Source: a virus
IMG/VR virus record: IMGVR_UViG_3300044568_001517
Coordinates: 1 to 47,415 of that record
Strand: one strand, 5' to 3'
DNA: 47,415 nucleotides
The notes beneath the pieces were generated by a model. That model searched no databases. It was not told the DNA's origin and worked only from the letters and a program-made list of their open reading frames with translations. The translations under genes and the position numbers were made by a program. Of this stretch, positions 1-8,700 are shown piece after piece. Each line of letters begins with the position of its first letter. Within the stretch, counting starts at the first letter, position 1.

Positions 1-155
1 TCGTAGACGAGCGCTCGGCCAACCGCCGCGCGACTATGATCACGACCAACTACGATGGATCCACGCTCAAGGCCAAATTTCCTGACGCCGAAACTGGGGC
101 CGCCTTCGTGGCCAGACTCCGAGAGTTTTACGACTTCAGCGGGGAGGCTACCTGA
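1..155 (+). CDS. DnaC-like helicase loader, C-terminal fragment (left copy)
   Basis: This is the last 50 codons of an AAA+ helicase-loader-type ATPase cut by the window edge. The reading frame starts at base 3 and stops with TGA at 153-155. The fragment contains the ITTN sensor-like stretch and is identical in protein sequence to residues 179-228 of the complete gene at 45676-46362, although four synonymous base differences lie in the last 30 nt. Its 3' end overlaps the 3' end of the convergent rusA gene by 28 nt. See the complete copy for domains. Confidence 0.85.
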   Translation, partial: VDERSANRRATMITTNYDGSTLKAKFPDAETGAAFVARLREFYDFSGEAT

Positions 156-589
156 GCGGGGATGAACGGCGAGCATTCATCGATCATCACCTCAGTGAAG
201 CCACCCTTGTCCCACTCCAGTTTCATCACGCGCAGGTCTGCGATCTTCTGGTCGGCCTCGATGTAGCCAGCGGTCACCAGACAGTCCAAGATGGTTTTGA
301 CCACATTGTCCGCATCGGGCTTTGTGGTCTTCCATTCTATGTTCTTACAGGGTCTGCACTTTGGCGGCTGGTAAAACAGGGCCACGATAATCCTGAGGGG
401 CTTATTATTGAAATAGGGGAACTTGGGCCTCTGGATCGCCAACTGGGTAAGGAAGGCAGACTCCCACTTCTTCGCGTCACTCTTCTTCATCTTGCCCACG
501 AAACGGCGGCCATCTGTAGTCTTTAGGATCCGCAGGGCCGACTGGTGGGTAGTCTCAGGCGGGGCGATGTCGAAGTGCAGGGTTTTCAT
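128..589 (-). CDS. rusA: RusA-family Holliday junction resolvase (left copy)
   Basis: A 153-residue protein with the RusA signature KPDADNVVK at residues 90-98. It offers the acidic pair D92/D94, K98 and a further acidic residue near D113, matching the catalytic D-x-D...K...D layout of the family. RusA resolves four-way junctions; in phages it trims recombination or replication intermediates before packaging. The gene is antisense to both neighbours: its 3' end overlaps the helicase-loader end, and its start is divergent from the HTH gene at 638. Compared with the right copy (46335-46799) it differs at about 20 residues and one short indel, all outside the catalytic core. Confidence 0.85.
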   Translation of the reverse strand: MKTLHFDIAPPETTHQSALRILKTTDGRRFVGKMKKSDAKKWESAFLTQLAIQRPKFPYFNNKPLRIIVALFYQPPKCRPCKNIEWKTTKPDADNVVKTILDCLVTAGYIEADQKIADLRVMKLEWDKGGFTEVMIDECSPFIPAQVASPLKS

Positions 590-637
590 ATGCCGTCAGT
601 AGTTGACCATTTGAGACAAGTCGAGCAAAGTTCGGGT
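590..637. promoter_or_regulatory. Divergent rusA / HTH-gene intergenic region
   Basis: A 48-nt gap between two divergent starts. On the plus strand TTGACC (603-608), a 17-nt spacer and CAAAGT (626-631) could form a weak promoter for the HTH gene. TTGACC and CAAAGT are kept in the right copy although the spacer differs. No recognisable promoter is seen for rusA. The -10 is poor, so this is a tentative call. Confidence 0.25.
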
Positions 638-1093
638 ATGGACTACGAGCCTCAGCCAGATCGGATCAGAACAGATGTTAAATCCCGCCACAGGGGTACC
701 AAGATCCCTAAGGAGAAGCGCGCGGAGATCGAGAAGCGCCTTGAGCAGGGCGAAGGGATCGTGGCCACCGCGAAGGCTGTCGGATCGTCCGAGCATACTG
801 TCTCCGCGATCAGAAACGACCTGACCAAGAGCGTGGACACCAACGCTTGGAAGAAGGCCCACGGAGTCAACCTGATGGCGGCCGCAATGCGGATGGGCGA
901 GCGTCTGCTGACCGAGGTCGATAACCTTTCCCCTTCCCAACTCCCATTGGCCATCGCCATCATTACCGACAAGGCGCTGGCGATGAACGATCAACCTACC
1001 ACAGTCACCGAGCATAGACTTAAGATCAGCCACGATGATCTGGACAAGATGCTACGCGGGCAGGTGATCGATCTTCCCCCTTCGCCTCAGTAG
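638..1093 (+). CDS. Helix-turn-helix DNA-binding protein, candidate small terminase (left copy)
   Basis: A 151-residue protein. Residues about 20-65 are basic and helical and look like a homeodomain/resolvase-type HTH (KIPKEKRAEIEKRL, then AKAVGSSEHTVSAIRNDL). The C-terminal half has a helical segment and a conserved tail ending near ISHDDLDKMLRGQVIDLP. I chose ATG 638 because the upstream ATGs (545, 591) lie in divergent sequence and ATG 591 is lost in the right copy, whereas this start is kept. The layout (N-terminal HTH, helical oligomer-like middle, short tail) resembles phage small terminase subunits, but the gene is far from the large subunit on the map. A transcription regulator is the alternative. 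The stop codon lies inside the following tRNA gene. Confidence 0.6.
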   Translation: MDYEPQPDRIRTDVKSRHRGTKIPKEKRAEIEKRLEQGEGIVATAKAVGSSEHTVSAIRNDLTKSVDTNAWKKAHGVNLMAAAMRMGERLLTEVDNLSPSQLPLAIAIITDKALAMNDQPTTVTEHRLKISHDDLDKMLRGQVIDLPPSPQ

Positions 1094-1158
1094 TTCAGTG
1101 GTAGAACACCTGTTTTGTAAACAGGTTGTCGCGGGTTCAATTCCTGCCTGAGGCTCCA
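1084..1158 (+). tRNA. tRNA-Thr (anticodon TGT)
   Basis: A complete cloverleaf. The acceptor stem GCCTCAG pairs with CTGAGGC, the anticodon stem CCTGT/ACAGG encloses TTTGTAA, the T-loop is GGTTCAATTCC, the discriminator is T, and the terminal CCA is encoded. The first 10 nt overlap the 3' end of the HTH gene, including its TAG stop. It would read ACA. Confidence 0.95.
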
Positions 1159-1233
1159 GTGGGCGTAGTTCAACGGATAGAACCGCCGCCTTCTAAGCGG
1201 CTGATCTGGGTTCGATTCCCAGCGCCCGCACCA
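1159..1233 (+). tRNA. tRNA-Arg (anticodon TCT)
   Basis: It begins directly after the CCA of tRNA-Thr. The acceptor stem GTGGGCG pairs with CGCCCGC (one G-T wobble), the anticodon loop CTTCTAA gives TCT, the T-arm is GGTTCGATTCC, and the discriminator A is followed by an encoded CCA. It would read AGA/AGG, and Arg AGA codons are visibly frequent in the long minus-strand late genes. Confidence 0.95.
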
Positions 1234-1238
1234 CCTTC

Positions 1239-1275
1239 AAAACAAAACTCCCACCTACGCGAACATAGATGGGAG
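1239..1275 (-). terminator. Intrinsic terminator of the late operon
   Basis: Read on the minus strand, a nine-pair stem (CTCCCATCT / AGGTGGGAG, one mismatch, 10-nt loop, plus coordinates 1248-1275) is followed by the T-rich tail TTTTGTTTT (1247-1239). It lies 50 nt downstream of the last late gene (stop at 1326) and faces the end of the plus-strand tRNA unit, so the two transcription units converge here. Confidence 0.8.
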
Positions 1276-1297
1276 AAGGCTTGTCGGCCTTTTGTTT
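1276..1297 (+). terminator. Weak plus-strand terminator after the tRNAs
   Basis: AAGGC, a six-base loop, GCCTT and then TTGTTT. The five-pair stem is short, but its position just beyond tRNA-Arg and back-to-back with the late terminator makes it a plausible end of the plus-strand transcript. Confidence 0.4.
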
Positions 1298-1325
1298 CAC
1301 CCAGCAGACGACAATCCGCTAGACC

Positions 1326-2066
1326 TTAGATCGTGAGGTCGGGGTCAGGTTTGTCAATCTTGGGGAACAATCGGCGCCAAAGGGCGAACAAGGCTTGGAT
1401 CCCAGCCACCCCGATCAGGCTTAGGCTTACCCATATGAAGGCTTCGTGGTCAAACAGCCTAGGAAGGGCCGCTACGCCAGCCCCTGAGGCCATCAGGCCA
1501 ATGGCCCCCATCTTGCCTACGCCTACCCAGTGGCCAAAGATCAGGGCAAAGGCGCCTAGGGCGATCAGGCCAGCACCTAGGGCCAGCAGGTAGGTATCCT
1601 GCTTCTCCCTGTTGGCGGCCCTCAGTTCTAAGTCCTTTTTGAATAAATTTTGCTCGGCCTCCACGCGGCGGCGCTCGGAATCCTTAACCACTGTCTCCCA
1701 AGCCGCGTTGATCTCCTTGATCGTCTTGTCGGCCTCTTCCTTAACCTTAACCAGTTTGCTATGATCTCCTGCCAGCGCAAGGGCGTGATTGATGTTTTGT
1801 TGAGTGGGCTTGTCCAAGTAGGATCCAGCGGCCTCTAGGAGTACCCCGACTGTCTTAGTAGGGGGAGTCTGCTCGGCCCCCGCGTTTACATCCTTGGCCA
1901 CCTTGACATAGCCAGCCGCGCGCTCAATGGCCTTGTCTTGCTTGTCGGCAAAGGAATCGGCGGCCGCAATAGGAGCCTGAGCCACAGTAGGCTCGTCAGG
2001 CTTCTTGGTCGAGCAAGCGATCAGAGCCAGCGCGAGAGCAAGGATCGGAATCTTGTGAAGGCCCAT
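1326..2066 (-). CDS. Lipoprotein with coiled coil and C-terminal membrane segments (spanin-like candidate)
   Basis: A 246-residue protein. It begins with a signal peptide and lipobox (LIAC, Cys18). A charged helical region follows, with strong coiled-coil character at about residues 95-160 (many Lys/Glu, VKVKEEADKTIKEI). Three hydrophobic segments follow near 157-180, 186-204 and 209-230. It is the last gene of the late operon, directly after two small membrane proteins, one holin-like. An outer-membrane lipid anchor plus periplasmic coiled coil plus C-terminal membrane anchor is the plan of unimolecular spanins, although those have one transmembrane segment rather than three. Function is inferred from architecture and position only. 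Confidence 0.6.
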   Translation of the reverse strand: MGLHKIPILALALALIACSTKKPDEPTVAQAPIAAADSFADKQDKAIERAAGYVKVAKDVNAGAEQTPPTKTVGVLLEAAGSYLDKPTQQNINHALALAGDHSKLVKVKEEADKTIKEINAAWETVVKDSERRRVEAEQNLFKKDLELRAANREKQDTYLLALGAGLIALGAFALIFGHWVGVGKMGAIGLMASGAGVAALPRLFDHEAFIWVSLSLIGVAGIQALFALWRRLFPKIDKPDPDLTI

Positions 2067-2070
2067 TGGA

Positions 2071-2412
2071 TTATTTTCTGAGTTTCAGAAACAATCGTAC
2101 CCCAGATGCCAAGGCTACGATTCCTCCGATTATTAGGGTTAGTACGCATACGATTTGGAAATTGTTCACGATGCTTTCAACCCTATCGATGGGGATGCTG
2201 TCGCCTACATCCGTGACCACTGCCTTATCCGTGATCAGGGCCACGGCAGAGTTGGCGTTGGTGATAGCCTTGAACCCAGCCACGATAGTAGTCGCGCTCA
2301 ACAGGCCAGCGATGCCGATGGCGAGAAGGAAGCCGCTCTGGATAGCGATGATAGTCTCAGCGGCGCTTGCGCTTGGGCTTTGGCTTTTCTGGCTTAGGGG
2401 TTTTTTTCGCAT
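2071..2412 (-). CDS. Small membrane protein of the lysis region
   Basis: A 113-residue protein with a basic N-terminus, one hydrophobic segment at about residues 21-47, a polar middle rich in Asp/Val, and a second hydrophobic segment at about 87-109 ending in a basic tail (RLFLKLRK). It overlaps the 3' end of the upstream holin-like gene by 56 nt and ends 4 nt before the lipoprotein gene. It could be a second holin, an antiholin or a spanin partner. I recognise no family. Confidence 0.6.
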   Translation of the reverse strand: MRKKPLSQKSQSPSASAAETIIAIQSGFLLAIGIAGLLSATTIVAGFKAITNANSAVALITDKAVVTDVGDSIPIDRVESIVNNFQIVCVLTLIIGGIVALASGVRLFLKLRK

Positions 2413-2701
2413 TGTTTACTTTGGTGATAACTAGTTCTACGACCTCAGGTGAGGCCATACCAGAGAGCGACATAATCAAAGCCTTGTACAGGCCAGACAT
2501 CTCTACTCCGTGCAAAGCGAAGTAAACGATCACGCCGATGATTCCAGCCGCCGAGATCTTCCTAGCCCATATGATGGCAGGAGATGTCTGGTCAGTGATC
2601 AGCATACGCGCGAGCATACCCGCTCCTCCAAGCAGTGATACGATCCAGCCCCCGCGTTTAAAATCCTCGGCGGCGGCGCCGAAATCTGGGCTAGTGTTCA
2701 T
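2357..2701 (-). CDS. Holin-like protein
   Basis: A 114-residue protein with hydrophobic segments near residues 19-35 (WIVSLLGGAGMLARMLI), 48-66 and 71-92, and a strongly basic C-terminal tail (KPEKPKPKRKRR). The order matches class I holins of the LydA/HP1 type: RK-rich loop, glycine-rich membrane helix, 'LSGMASPE' segment. Such holins permeabilise the inner membrane at lysis. It follows the giant virion gene with a 4-nt overlap and precedes the other membrane genes, forming a lysis cassette without an adjacent endolysin. Confidence 0.65.
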   Translation of the reverse strand: MNTSPDFGAAAEDFKRGGWIVSLLGGAGMLARMLITDQTSPAIIWARKISAAGIIGVIVYFALHGVEMSGLYKALIMSLSGMASPEVVELVITKVNNAKKTPKPEKPKPKRKRR

Positions 2702-5700
2702 TTAGATGGGGTAGGGTCTGGGCCAAAGTGTTTCTTGAACCACTCCGCGTTCTTCTTAGGAACTTGGATCGGGATCAGGTCGTCAGGTGCGTGTAAGGCC
2801 ATCGCTTTAATCCAACTTTCTTGCTGTGTCCTTGTCATCATCGCACCCTGATCGTGCGTTAACTGAGGTTGATTCCAACCATAGGAGCCATCGACCTTAT
2901 ACAGATGCGGGATCTCTAATGAGCCAGATATGCCATCGGTCTGTAGTCTCTTGTACTGAGCAACGAGGTCTCTGATCTCAGGAGTATCAAAAGATTTCCA
3001 GACCTCGGCGGCTTTGCCTTCTGTAGCCTTGTATGATATATGTATACTATTTTGTGCGTCCAGATCGTAGGATCCCCTTCCATCCCAGCGGCTGTCTTGC
3101 TTGTGCATCTGGGCGTCAGTCATCAGCGCCCAGAAGAGTCTGCGCGAAGGAACAAATATAACTGTGTTTTCAGAACGCTTAGGGGCGTACAGTTTCAGAG
3201 CCTCCTTCTCACCTTCCTTGGTGCCTTTCATTCTGGCTTTGCGGTTAGCCTCTAGCACCGCGTTGATCCGCGCTTGCTCTGCTTGCTGGGCAACGAAGCC
3301 TTCCCCTTCGGCGATCTTCTTCCGCGCTTCCATAAACTGACCAATGGCGCCTTCGGTTCCCATCTGAATGGTGCCTTCGTTGTCTCTGACATTCTCCCTT
3401 GTTCGAACGCTCTGTAGCGCTCTGGCCACTGCGTCTAGTCCGCTGGATGTGAATGTAGCCGTCTCAGTAGTCCCTTGGTTCCTGCGCTGGTAGGTGGTTG
3501 TCTCCGTAGTAAGGCTTCGCGGCCTGATCAAGAACGCCGCCTTCACCGCGTCATCAAGCAGTGTGCGCTTCTTGTTTTCTGGGGCCGCGCTGTAGTTTTC
3601 CAAAGCCGCCTTGCGAGGATCGACTTCGCCTCTCAGCATCTTGTCTTTCCAATTGGTCTTAGAAGAAAACACCTGAGCATACAGACGGACAGACGCGAGC
3701 AACTGTTGGAACGCATTCAGAGACTTGCTCCACAGGCTGTTGAGTTCTGTCGCGTACTGCTTGCCTTCGCCTTCGCCATTCTTCTCAAGGTGCTGAAGGA
3801 TATCATCGAGCGGAGACTTCTCCATCGGCGGGAGATCCGTAAGGTAAACCTGAGTCTGCGGAGACTTAAGGATCCCAGCCACATACTCAACAATGGTGAC
3901 AAAGTTATAATCCTTTGCCCAAGCGCTACCTTTGGGATCGCTGTAGGTACGCGGGTTTTCAATAGCGTATTTGTAGCCAGCACCACCTACATCGGGCAAT
4001 GGGTTGGTAGTACTCATACCATACGGCAATTTTGTCCTAGGTGTTCCATCGGCACGGAATCTTTTAGGATCTACTTCGAAAGCAATGTCAGCGGCAGAAG
4101 GCTCTCTTCCAAGTTTCTTACGCGCGGATCTGACATAGATGCTATCGCGCATTGATGCCATATCGCGAGCCTGTGTGCCTTCAAGGATCCGCAACCAAGA
4201 CTCCACAATGGTGTGGAACGCCGCTTGTCTAATAATGTCGCGTGTCAGTTCCTGTGATGTGTCGGCAGGTAGATCGACATTGTTCATCGACCTGTACAAC
4301 TTACTAGACTTCGTGTGTTGCTCCTTCATAAACGCAAGCCGCTCGGCCATAGCGTTTCTCATTGCCGCAACATACGAAGGCGCATCCTTGTACAGGGCGA
4401 TCTTCGGAATAGGACTGAGACCTTCCTCCGTGGCCTCTCCTTCGGTCATATTGAACCTTCTCTTTGTTCTGGATCCAGCCGCCTGTCTTCTGGAATCCAT
4501 CAGAGAGGGGGGATTTAAAAGCACATCCCAACTCCTATGTTCGCCCGCGTCTCTATGCATCATAGAGCCATACAACATATGATTCCACTCTTCGATCACT
4601 GTGCTAAAATCTGGGCTGGTTGACTGCCATCTATCTCCCATAACCATCAGGTTAGTCTCGGCGTCAGCCGCCGCGTTCGATCTTTCGTTGCGTACATCGA
4701 GCGTGATCTGATTGCTTAACAACTCCCTTCCTAGGTTGTCGGCTCCTTTTTCGTAAGTGGTGCTAGAGTAAGCATCCATAAACAGGAACATATCTAGAGC
4801 GTTCTGTTCCCTTGGGGTCATCTTCTCCCACTTAAGATTGCCGTGCGCCAGTTGCCTTGTGACAAGATCTCTAAAATCTGCCTGTGAAATGGATTTGGAA
4901 TCCGCATTTACATCGTGGGCCATCTGCCAGACGAAGACCAAATCTTCCAGTGTACCTCCGTTCTGGCCCCAGTAAGCCCACCAATCAGCAGACTGACCTT
5001 GCTTAATCGCGCCGCTTTTAAAGACAGAATAGTACATCGAGGACGCCATATATGGGTTCTCTTTGTACTTAGCCCCTACGCCCATATCAGACCCAGCCGC
5101 CATAGACTCCGCAGATCCGTAGCCTGAAGGGCTGAAGTCAGGCTTCACATCATTGCCAGCATAGAATCGGTTGATGTCCCTGACGACCTTGTTCGGATCC
5201 GTTCCCTCTGGGTAGGACAGGCCAGCCTCGCGCTCCCATCCGTTCTCATCAGGTCTGGTTGTGTCGCGCAGATCTAACTGGATAGATCTCTTGTCGTTGG
5301 AGTCTCTGATGAGATCCTTAATCATCGATAACTGGCTAGAGGTAGGCTTTAGGCCGATGTCTAGGAGCGTGTGGTCTCTTGCCTGAGACATACGGATAGC
5401 GCCAGTGGCTTGCATAGCCTTCACCATATTGTACCTGCTGGCTTCGTGCGCGCCTACAGGAGCATTGATACCATCGGGAAGAATTACCTCGCGGTGATCG
5501 GTGTAGCGCTGGCCGACAAAGTCATCACGGCCGTTGCGGCCACTAGGAACATAGTAATCACCTTCTCGTTTAAACCCAGAAGCATCCCTGCGGCCAGACA
5601 AGTCCAGCATAGATCCGTTAGGTAGCAGGTAGCCACCTTCGTAAGGGTCGCGAGTCAGGCCAAACTTTTCGATATTAACCTTAAGAATGCGATCAACAAA

Positions 5701-8700
5701 ACTGTCCTCAGGGTGGCCAGAGGGACTGTACTTGCGCTTGGGGTTGATCTGCCACGCGGGAAGCCACTCCTTGGTAACATACTTTCCATTGACTGAATCG
5801 CCTTCGGTAAAGGCAGTCATCGATCCTTTGGAGTACATATCGCCTACGGAAGCGCGCGTATCCAGAGTTGGGATCATACCTTGTGCGTCCTGCTTGGCGG
5901 CCGCGATAGTGGGATTCTCTCCCATCACTTCAGCAAGAAGTTCTTGAGCCTTCCCGATCCTTCTTCCTCTGATAACCCCATCTTCGTTTGATGCGAAATC
6001 CTCAGTAACAAAACTATCCTTGGCCGCAGTGCTGTAGTCAAAGGACACCTGATTGAATCCAGCGTACTTAAGGCGCTCGACAATCTCAGATAGGAAACCT
6101 TTCAATAGTTTATTGTCTGCGGCAGGTTCGTTCATCGCTCCCTCGACCTGTCGTCTTGGGCCGCCTCTCATCGAGATGATGTCGTTGCCAATCGGCTTTG
6201 CCCTGCGGCGGGTAGGATCATCAAACTTAAAGAACTTAAGTTCAGCCTTACCAGAGACATCCCTGCCAGAGGCGCTTTCAGAAGTGCGGACAATAATTCC
6301 AAACACTTCCTTACCAGCGGCGTCAGTTAAGGACACTCTAGATCCCTTGAACCTGCCTTGGGTATCCCTGACGGCCTTCCTGTTCTGGGTGGCGTACAGG
6401 CCAGAAGTATTAAAGTCGAATCCACCAAGCGACTCGCGCGCTCTATCGCTGAACAGGCCGCCGTTCTTTAGGTTGGCCGTGTCGGAGGGGAATGCCTGAT
6501 CAAATCGAATGAAAGAAGGGCTATATTTTCTAGATCTATCGATTCGGTAGATATCAACTGGGCCATTCTTTGTGGTAAGCGGGGAAGGAAGTGGGTTCTT
6601 GGATCCAGCAAAGACAATGCGAAGACCATCGTGTTCATCGACAGTGGTCAGGCGATCAGCCTCGGCGGCATCAACATCGTATTCGTTTTCGTGCAACTTG
6701 GTCATCGTGTCCACGAACTTGTCGGTCATCTTACGATGATCAGCCGCAGTCATACCCTGCTTCGGGATCCATAGTTGCGTGACTCCAGCCATCTTCAGGC
6801 GTTCTACGATCTCAGCAAGGGCGCCGATGATAGGCTCAATAGTAATGTGATCTGCCTTCTTACGCATCTGAAGGACAGCCATCTGCCTAGCCTCGTTAGG
6901 TCTGCCCTCAGGCGCCTCGCGGTTCTGCATCAGGTAGAACTCGGCCGCAGACTCGCCCCTGTAACCATTATCAATAAGCGTGATAAAGGACATCGGGTTA
7001 TCCTTTGGGTTCATACCATTGGCACCCATCGGGGCGTCATCCATACCTTCTCTAAGTTCAGCGTCCTTTACCTGTTCGAAGTCCAGCGAGTAGTTACCAG
7101 CAAGCGCGCGCGCGGCGGTCTTGCTCCAGAACTGATCTCCGCTCTTGACGCCAGTCTCGTCAAAGAGGCGTTCAAACGGAACGAAGGAAGGCGAGTACTT
7201 TGTCTTAGGATCAATATTCCAGCCGTCCTCATCGGCTTCCCAGCCTTCTTGGCTAAGTTCAGGATCCTTGCCGAACGCATCCTTGATTGCCGCGTGGATA
7301 TTCTGAGCATCAAAGGAGTCGTAGAACATACTCTTTGTTCCAGTGTGTCTAAGGCGCTCAAGTGTTTCTCTGACTACGGAAGTCTTAAGATCAGGGTGGC
7401 CAGCCAGTTCATCGACAACGATCTGTCTTCCAGCGGATCGTCCTGCCGCGAACCTTAGGATGCCCCTTGAGTCAGTCTCTTCCTTATACCACTTGCTCTC
7501 ACGCCTTGAAGCAATTCCTTCAGGCGTCTCGGCAACGAAGGCTTGGCTGACAGTAACTTCCTTGTTGGGATTGGAAGCGGAGATCTGGAACGACATAACA
7601 ATGTTACCTGTTTCCGAGTTCTTTGCCTCGACTCTAATATTGCCAGCAGAGTCGGCTTCGTATGAGACGATCGCGTTCCTAGGCAGGTTGTGTTCGGCGT
7701 AATCGCTGAACAAGTTGCCTCTTCCCTTAGATGCGCTGTCGTTAAACGCGCGCTCAAATGTGATGTTAGACGGAGAGAACAAGCGCGTGGGATCGACATA
7801 TGTCGTAATGTTCGCTGACGCTCTTTCTCCTGTGTTGATAGCAATAGCCGTGGCTGAATCGCGCGTGTCAGTGTTATTTGAATCGTGCATCTGGTGCCGC
7901 GTGTTTCCTTCGCCGTAAGTATTTCTTCGGTTCTTAAACACGGCGCCTGTCTTGTCTACGATGTAAGAATCCAGCCCGCGCGTCCCTTCCCCAAGAAGGC
8001 CAGCCGCTTTAAACCTAGCGCCTACCTCTGAGTTAACAGCGTCACCAGCACCCTGAACCTCATACGCAAGATCATACATATTCTTTAGCGTCTGCGGAAT
8101 GTTAAGGTGAGAGGCTAACGCAGGGTATGTAGATCTAACGAGACCCTTTCGCAGTTCTTCAATGCGATGATATTGGTCTTTGATATCTCTTAGTTCTTTC
8201 ACTTCCAGACCACTAGGTTCCCACGCAAGACCTTGCTTAGACAGTTCCGACTGTCTATCGATATACTTGTTCCTGAGCGCATCAAATTTGCTTGTGAGCC
8301 AATCCCTAGTGTAGGCAAATTCTGAAATATTTCTATTATAAGGCTGTGATCTGAATGTTGCGTATGCCTGATTGATTTCAGCCATCAGCGCAGGATCATT
8401 AAGGATCCCATCCAATGCCTTAACAGTATTATAGGTAGTGCCATCCATCGCGTGGGTGCCACCAATGTGGCCAACATCAAATGGCGTTCTATTAGGAGCA
8501 TCCTTTGGCTGAGTTACTAAGTTGGCAGGGCCAGCCACAGGGCTAGATAGGTACAGTTGCTGATCGGTAACATCGTTCGCACTAACCTGTCCGTGTGTGT
8601 CTGAGATCCTGTATGCGTGTCTTCCTGTTGAGGAAGATGTACTTGGCGCAGTGGCTACGATAGCGACATCAAAGTTTCTGGAGTAGTATGTTCCCCACGG

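Larger units (their letters stand above)
1..1199. repeat. Left copy of imperfect terminal repeat
   Basis: This segment carries the helicase-loader 3' end, rusA, a helix-turn-helix gene and the tRNA-Thr/tRNA-Arg pair. It recurs at 46208-47415. Bases 1-127 match 46208-46334 exactly, with the first difference at base 128 (T versus C). The copies then diverge to roughly 85-90% identity with small in-frame indels, and become identical again from 1083 onward through the tRNAs. Direct comparison shows the repeat. That it is the wrap-around of a circular map with two strain alleles is my inference. Confidence 0.9.

Noticed and set aside
1084-1233. tRNA pair as an integration (att) site
   Set aside because: No integrase, excisionase partner or repressor is present, and the repeated copy is explained by the circular map.
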